A stretch of DNA of 64,000 bases from an uncultured Tateyamaria sp. GTDB lineage: Bacteria > Pseudomonadota > Alphaproteobacteria > Rhodobacterales > Rhodobacteraceae. Made by a program: the position numbers and the translations under genes. The DNA is taken from positions 51,285-115,284 of the forward strand of contig NZ_CANNCF010000007.1 of assembly GCF_947503045.1 (NCBI RefSeq), in the 5' to 3' direction. The notes beneath the pieces were generated by a model. It saw nothing but the letters and a program-made list of their open reading frames with translations, had not been told where the DNA came from and ran no database searches. Numbering within the stretch: the first letter of the stretch is position 1; every line of letters begins with the position of its first letter. This document shows, one piece after another, positions 59,401-64,000 of this stretch.

Positions 59401-62400
59401 CTACCGCTCAATCCCGCGCGACTGGTCCTTACCGCGATCCGGTGTGCGATCCAGCCTTTGGATCTGTTCGCGCATCTGGCTCATCACGGGTATGGCATGA
59501 GCAACCCCATTGGCGCGCTCCTGAATGCGCATGCGCTCCGACGGTGATCGCGATCCCAAAGCCGGGTCCTGTTCGATCCCTTTCCGGATGGCCTCATCCC
59601 CTTTGCCGTATCGTTCGGCAAGACCCTGGCGGAACCGCACAACTTCCTGCGCCGAGGCTTTGTCCGTCATCAAGAGCCGCGTCTGATCGTCCTTCGCCGG
59701 TCCTGACGGCATCTGATGCACTTCCGCCATCCGCGCCATATAAGCGGTTGCTTCCGGTGACAAATCGGGGATCGGTTTGCGCATCGCAACGCCCTTTGCC
59801 TCGTGCCGGTCAACGATCTCGTGTCTGATCCCGTCGAGCACAATCAAATGCGCGTCCACTTTGCGGGCCATCGTCGGCGTCAGCTCCAGGGCCGTACGGC
59901 GATCTCCATTGGCGATCCCGAGCCGGGTCTTGCCCTGCACCTCGCCGAAGGTTTCCGGAGACCGTTCGATCTCGGAGACCAAGGCTTTGCGGTCCCCCTG
60001 CTCGGTGTACTGCGCGACCATCCGATCAACGGCCTGGTCGGGTTCAACGAAAATCCGGAAGGCCGCATCCTGCGCCAGGGCGAGGCTCGGCCGCGCCGCG
60101 ATATCTGCGGCAGCGCGCGTACGGATGTCTCGATCTTCCAAAGGCGGCAAATCGGGCACGGCATCGATCAGTGGTTTTTCGGGCGGCATGTTGGACCTCA
60201 CTTTGTCTGGTGTTTGGTCGGTGGAATGGTCAGGGGTTTGGGTCGGTGTGCGATCCGGTCCTTCCGTGAAGGCCGTAGCCCGCATGAGATCCCATGGCCG
60301 CACCCGTTCGGTCAGCGGCTGCAGCGTCGCCTGGGTTTCGGCCCATTGGGCGGCAAAGACCTGCTCCCAGTTTTCACGGGCGAAGGACTTCCAACCGTTG
60401 GGCAACCCATCCAGCACCGGTGCATCCTCATTCGGCTGATGAGACCCATGGGTCAGGATCGCGTCTTTCCGAAACACCGACCGAAGATCGGTGTTGAAGG
60501 ATCGCAGCTCTTCCGCCGACAGCGCCAGGTTCAGCTCATAATGCGCCGAGCGTTCAAACCTGCGCGCCTTGCGACCGCGAATGGTTTCCGATGCGAGGTT
60601 GTGAGACAGGCGGTTGACCGATTGCTGCAGATGAACGGACATCTCAGGCGGCCGCGGTGCCGGCGGCGCGCGCCGCGCAGGCTCCTTGCCCGCGTCCCTT
60701 TCCGGCACATAGATTGACTTGTCGGGTGTGTTCTCGCGGTCCGGTGCGGGATAACGCAACCGGCCGAACTGTTCTGCCAATCTGTCGAACCGTTCACGCA
60801 GATATTGAACATTGGCTTTGACGAAGTCGGTAATGGTGCGCGTCGTCGGGAAGCCGCGCCGTTCGGCAAAGCCACGCACAACATCCTTGTAATCGACCCG
60901 GTCCCGATAGAGCGCGGTAGAATCCTGCAACCGATCATGGCACATCAATTCGACCAGTTCGTCCTTGCTGCGATAGTCCTCGCGAGAGGCATACAAAGAC
61001 ACATCATCGCGGTGCCGGGTCAGCGCCACGTAGGAAAGCTGAGCGTCCATTGTTGGGGACAGATAGACAAAGGCGCGATCGACCGTATTGCCCTGTTCCT
61101 TGTGAATGGTGCGGGCATAACCATAGTCGATATGGTTGTATTCATTGGCCCGCAAGGTGATCGGATCGACTTGTCCTTCCACCAACACTTTGAGCCGGTT
61201 CCTTTCGGCTTCTACCACCTGCCCCGTCGATCCGTTAAACACACCAAGGCTGCGTTCGTTCTTCAGGAACAGGATTTGGTCACCCGCTGCGAAGGGTTTT
61301 TCACCTCGTTCAGAAGCAAAGACATGCTCGTCCCCAAGCGCTTTTTTTGACTTCAGCATCTCCCGCGCTTCGACATTTAATGCGATCACATCCTTATTGC
61401 GGTGTGCCATGATCGTGACATCCGCCGACGCTTGGTGGTAGGGCACCCAGTCCGCGATCAAAGCAGCCCTAGCATCCTCATTGCTCTCGGACCAACCGAG
61501 CTTGTCGTGACCCAGATAGGCGGCAACACCATCGCCCGCCATGCCCGATCCGAAGGCGATCGCAGCCTTGCGCATCCATGGTTCATGCTGGCGGACGACA
61601 GAATCGAGTTCGCTATAGCCTGTCACATCGACGAAGGCGCGGAAGGCGGCACCGGCCTGAATGGGCTGCAACTGCCGCGCATCGCCAAGTACGATCATCC
61701 GCGCACCGGCCTCGTTCAGGGTGCGTGTGATGCTCTCCATCTGTCGTGAGGAGACCATGCCGGCCTCGTCCATCACAAAGACGGTTTTGGCATTCGGGAG
61801 CATGTCGCCCTTGGCCCATTGATACTCCCAGGAAGCCAGGGTCCGGCTTTCAATGCCCGCCTCCGAGCGCAGTTTATCGGCGGCAATACCGGCCAAGGCC
61901 CCACCCACGACCGTGTAGCCCTGGTGCTCAAAGGCGATCCGTGTGGCCTCGGTCGCAGTTGACTTACCTGCCCCCGCGTATCCCACCAAAGCCGCTGCGC
62001 CAGTCTCACGGGTCAGATGCCGGACAACCATTTTCTGCTGGTCTGTGAGGTCAAATCCACGCTTTGTCTCAAATGCCGCATAAGCCTTCTCAAGGTCCTT
62101 ATCTGCAAGCGGGACCGACTGACGCCGTGCCAACCCGTCGATATTCTGCAGCATTTGATGCTCCAGCTCGACCATAGTGCGAGTCGAGAACACCGCCTCG
62201 CTTGTGGCATCCCCGGTGAACGGATCAAAGGCGGGCGCGGCGACCGGCACCAGCTCTTCATGCGCCCCCACATGGTAGAAAAGCGCCTGGAACTCCCCGG
62301 GCGTACATTCAGTCTTGTGAATCTCCCGCGCGATATCATGACGGGTGAACACGGCTTTCTGTGTGGTGATCTTTTTCAGGATCAGTGCCGGGTCGTCGGC

Positions 62401-63192
62401 ATAGCGCAGATAGTTTTCCCGCGCGGCCAGTTTGGCCTTCTCGGCCAGTTCGGATACCTCACCGCGTGCATCCATATTGTCAGAAGCCGGTCCACGATGC
62501 TTGCTTGGGACTGCATCAATCCCAAGCTCTTTGAACGAGCGATGATCGACCCGGATGTCAAACCCATGTTTCGCCAGATGATGGTTTTGCGTCTCCGCCC
62601 AGGCGGCCCGCATCTCGCGCAAGCGCTCCATATCGCCCGCGAACTGCTCATAGCGGATCTTGCCGTCCGACCCGCGCAACACTCCGCCATCATCCCCAAG
62701 GACCGAAACACGCTTGGCTCCAAAGCCGGCATCTGTGAGCGGCCGCAATGATGTCATCAGATGCACATGCGGGTTGTCTGTCATGTCGTGATAGGCCCAA
62801 TCCGCGACGATAGCGTGCGCCGAAAGCTCTCGCGATACGAAGTCTTGGACCAGCTCAATGTTCTGCTCGGTGGTCAACTCAACAGGCAGTGCCAGGACGA
62901 TCTCGCGCATCAGCTGCGCGTCCTTGCGCCCTTCATTGGCTTCAACCGCGTTCCAAAAAAACGCACTTGTCTCCGGCGCTGAATGCTCCTCCGCGAACGC
63001 AGCAATCCACTGAGGCGCATCCTTCGGCAGCGCAAACTCCGAATGCGCATTGCCGCCCTTGCGGGAATAATCGATTTCTTCCGCAGTCTCTTCGCGCTCC
63101 ATCTTGGCGCAATGCCGATAGGCAGCCGCGGCAACGGCGGACCGTCCGCCTCCCTTGCCGATGATCTGCGCCGAAAGATGGTAGATCGCCAA
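59401..63192 (-). CDS. traA: TraA, MOBQ-family relaxase fused to a helicase
   Basis: This 1263-aa protein starts at TTG (63192) with GGAG 8 nt upstream. The N-terminal relaxase domain (about 1-230) has AAYRHCAK (Tyr25) and the metal-binding His triad DNPHVHLMTSLRPL (His142, His144) with His135. The MobA/TraA family nicks oriT and stays bound to the 5' end. The superfamily-1 helicase domain shows Walker A VGYAGAGKSTATEA near 400, FVMDEAGMVSS near 480 and the RecD/UvrD-type VALTRHRDDVSLYASRE near 725. The C-terminal tail (900-1263) is charged and probably carries the translocation signal. This layout equals TraA of Ti plasmids. The oriT lies just upstream. Confidence 0.93.
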   Translation of the reverse strand: MAIYHLSAQIIGKGGGRSAVAAAAYRHCAKMEREETAEEIDYSRKGGNAHSEFALPKDAPQWIAAFAEEHSAPETSAFFWNAVEANEGRKDAQLMREIVLALPVELTTEQNIELVQDFVSRELSAHAIVADWAYHDMTDNPHVHLMTSLRPLTDAGFGAKRVSVLGDDGGVLRGSDGKIRYEQFAGDMERLREMRAAWAETQNHHLAKHGFDIRVDHRSFKELGIDAVPSKHRGPASDNMDARGEVSELAEKAKLAARENYLRYADDPALILKKITTQKAVFTRHDIAREIHKTECTPGEFQALFYHVGAHEELVPVAAPAFDPFTGDATSEAVFSTRTMVELEHQMLQNIDGLARRQSVPLADKDLEKAYAAFETKRGFDLTDQQKMVVRHLTRETGAAALVGYAGAGKSTATEATRIAFEHQGYTVVGGALAGIAADKLRSEAGIESRTLASWEYQWAKGDMLPNAKTVFVMDEAGMVSSRQMESITRTLNEAGARMIVLGDARQLQPIQAGAAFRAFVDVTGYSELDSVVRQHEPWMRKAAIAFGSGMAGDGVAAYLGHDKLGWSESNEDARAALIADWVPYHQASADVTIMAHRNKDVIALNVEAREMLKSKKALGDEHVFASERGEKPFAAGDQILFLKNERSLGVFNGSTGQVVEAERNRLKVLVEGQVDPITLRANEYNHIDYGYARTIHKEQGNTVDRAFVYLSPTMDAQLSYVALTRHRDDVSLYASREDYRSKDELVELMCHDRLQDSTALYRDRVDYKDVVRGFAERRGFPTTRTITDFVKANVQYLRERFDRLAEQFGRLRYPAPDRENTPDKSIYVPERDAGKEPARRAPPAPRPPEMSVHLQQSVNRLSHNLASETIRGRKARRFERSAHYELNLALSAEELRSFNTDLRSVFRKDAILTHGSHQPNEDAPVLDGLPNGWKSFARENWEQVFAAQWAETQATLQPLTERVRPWDLMRATAFTEGPDRTPTQTPDHSTDQTPDKVRSNMPPEKPLIDAVPDLPPLEDRDIRTRAAADIAARPSLALAQDAAFRIFVEPDQAVDRMVAQYTEQGDRKALVSEIERSPETFGEVQGKTRLGIANGDRRTALELTPTMARKVDAHLIVLDGIRHEIVDRHEAKGVAMRKPIPDLSPEATAYMARMAEVHQMPSGPAKDDQTRLLMTDKASAQEVVRFRQGLAERYGKGDEAIRKGIEQDPALGSRSPSERMRIQERANGVAHAIPVMSQMREQIQRLDRTPDRGKDQSRGIER

Positions 63193-63289
63193 GTCCCGTC
63201 TCCTTTCCGGCCCGCCTGCGTTCGTTTGAGTTCGCTTCCGTCGACCAAGACCGTCTCAGTCGCTCAAGCGCGGCGATACACGTCTCTTC

Positions 63290-63340
63290 GTGCGGCCCTT
63301 CGAGGCCGCACCTGTCGCTTGCGACGTATAAGTGCGCCGT
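63290..63340. other. Predicted origin of transfer (oriT)
   Basis: Three elements follow each other: an 8-bp inverted repeat GTGCGGCC/GGCCGCAC with 6-nt loop (63290-63311), a GTCGC/GCGAC hairpin (63314-63325), and three bases later TAAGTGCGCC (63329-63338). This last matches the nic core of MOBQ plasmids such as RSF1010, as I remember it. The site lies between traA and traC-traD, as in Ti plasmids. Confidence 0.75.
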
Positions 63341-63377
63341 TGTTCCCAATTTTCTACCGCATATTTACCGTTATGTC

Positions 63378-63397
63378 TATCGTTATATATAGCGTTA
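63378..63397. promoter_or_regulatory. Transfer-regulon operator variant (copy 3)
   Basis: TATCGTTATATATAGCGTTA matches the perfect palindrome of copies 1 and 2 at 18 of 20 positions, with only the right arm altered. It is 75 bp upstream of traC and also precedes traA (195 bp). Confidence 0.65.
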
Positions 63398-63461
63398 TTG
63401 TTTGAATTGATGTAGCGTTGATTCAAACACTCTCAGTGCCGATAGACAGGAGACAAAACCC

Positions 63462-63689
63462 ATGGCCAGAAAACCCAAATCCGTTGTCGACATCGACAAA
63501 GAGATCGAAGCCCTCAAGGCGCAACGTGTTGCCGCCCTTGAGGCGCGCGCTGACCAGATCGGAAAGATCGCCGCCAAGGCCGATCTGACCACTTTGGAGA
63601 TCACCGACGCGGAACTGCAGAAGGAGTTTCAGGCGATTGCGGACCGATTTCGCCGCAAGGCCTCTGCGTCCAATCCTGCAAACACTTGA
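63462..63689 (+). CDS. traC: TraC-like relaxosome accessory protein
   Basis: This 75-aa protein is basic and helical: KPKSVVDIDKEIEALKAQRVAALEARADQIGKIAAKADL is a coiled-coil-like region. TLEITDAELQKEFQAIADRF at the end is typical of TraC of the Ti-type traCDG cluster. It is divergent from traA, with oriT between, and directly precedes traD. Its likely role is binding oriT DNA or aiding relaxase loading. Confidence 0.8.
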   Translation: MARKPKSVVDIDKEIEALKAQRVAALEARADQIGKIAAKADLTTLEITDAELQKEFQAIADRFRRKASASNPANT

Positions 63690-63717
63690 TGCAAAGATCA
63701 CCAAGGGAGGCCAACAT

Positions 63718-63942
63718 ATGCAACGCGCCAAACACGCAGACCGGAAGCAAGAGACGCGCAGGAAAATCCTGATCGGAGAGGCTGCGATGCGCGCAGCCGC
63801 GTCTCATCTGCCGGTGGAAGAGATCGAAGCGGTTCTGGCCCACTATGTCGAAACGGGCGGCACCAAAGAACTCACTGACTTCGTTCGAGAGCGTCTGAAA
63901 TCAGCTGCAGGACCGGTTAAGACTGGATCTGTCGCGGTTTGA
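63718..63942 (+). CDS. traD: TraD-like conjugal transfer protein
   Basis: The ATG at 63718 has AGGGAGG upstream. The 74-aa product is small and helical (RKQETRRKILIGEAAMRAAASHLPVEEIEAVLAHYV, then TKELTDFVRERL). It has the size and position of TraD in Ti-type traC-traD-traG. This TraD is unrelated to the F-plasmid coupling protein of the same name. It probably assists the relaxosome. Confidence 0.8.
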   Translation: MQRAKHADRKQETRRKILIGEAAMRAAASHLPVEEIEAVLAHYVETGGTKELTDFVRERLKSAAGPVKTGSVAV

Positions 63943-63986
63943 TGCCGCTCCTTTGATAGCATTTACTGCAACAAAGGAGACCGACT

Positions 63987-64000
63987 ATGGGACCGAAACG
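63987..64000 (+). CDS. Start of a further gene, predicted traG coupling protein (cut by window end)
   Basis: AAAGGAG followed 8-9 nt later by ATGGGACCGAAAC gives the first codons only. In Ti-type clusters traG, the VirD4-like coupling ATPase, follows traD, and no DotL-type coupling protein is found in the window. Identity is a prediction from gene order. Confidence 0.45.

Noticed and set aside
1..64000. CRISPR array, rRNA, tRNA or IncI shufflon
   Set aside because: No regularly spaced repeats, rRNA segments, tRNA cloverleaf or recombinase-flanked pilV-type segments were seen.

Overview
The window is a segment of a large conjugative plasmid from an alphaproteobacterium, most likely a member of the Rhodobacteraceae (Roseobacter group). 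The evidence is a complete repABC replication/partition operon, a Ti-plasmid-style relaxase with divergent traC-traD, a cluster of plasmid genes typical of that family, and moderately high GC. No rRNA, tRNA, CRISPR array or core chromosomal gene was seen.

Layout. (1) 1-5.75 kb: end of a tyrosine recombinase, a TfoX C-terminal-domain protein, a P-loop kinase, and repA-repB-repC on the minus strand. The repB-repC gap carries a well-formed antisense RNA gene on the plus strand. Two copies of an 18-bp (near-)palindrome, in repB and upstream of repA, are parS candidates. (2) 5.75-22.25 kb: two divergent operons encoding a type IVB (Dot/Icm, IncI-like, MPF_I) secretion apparatus. The minus operon is dsbC-like, dotI, dotH, dotG, icmT. 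The plus operon runs from a coiled-coil membrane protein through dotE-, dotP- and dotO-like genes, a lytic transglycosylase and several unnamed exported proteins to traW/traX-like genes and dotA. A small membrane protein gene sits back to back with dotA. (3) 22.3-33.6 kb: an inserted accessory block with a hybrid histidine kinase and response regulator divergent from an AfuABC-like transporter and a HAD phosphatase, then DoxX, SDR and TetR genes. (4) 33.65-36.6 kb: dotD-dotC-dotB, which completes the apparatus, plus a 62-aa protein. (5) 36.6-50.1 kb: a plasmid housekeeping/establishment cluster with a SLOG (DUF2493) protein, a Toprim protein, a 1455-aa methyltransferase-helicase of the strawberry-notch/DarB type, an EEP nuclease, a GHKL ATPase, small proteins, DUF3768 and a 709-aa ParB-like protein. 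(6) 50.3-59.4 kb: cargo. This has two unknown genes, a LysR-controlled operon (DUF1330, CmcJ/NvfI-like, LLM flavin oxidoreductase, SDR), an IS30-family element, a TetR gene with two operators, and a DHDPS-fold protein lacking the usual catalytic residues. (7) 59.4-64 kb: MOBQ relaxase-helicase traA, a predicted oriT, traC, traD and the start of a further gene, predicted traG.

How it works together. The conjugation system looks chimeric: Ti/RSF1010-type DNA processing (MOBQ relaxase, oriT with a TAAGTGCGCC core, TraC/TraD) feeding a Dot/Icm-type channel. An almost invariant palindrome with core TATCGTTATATATAACGATA lies at the divergent promoters of both dot/icm operon pairs. A one-sided variant lies at traA/traCD, and a form that keeps only the arms and the 10-bp spacing lies upstream of the small gene beside dotA. 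This points to one undescribed regulator controlling all transfer operons. The separated pieces (dot block A, dotDCB, traA/oriT) would then form one regulon despite the cargo between them.
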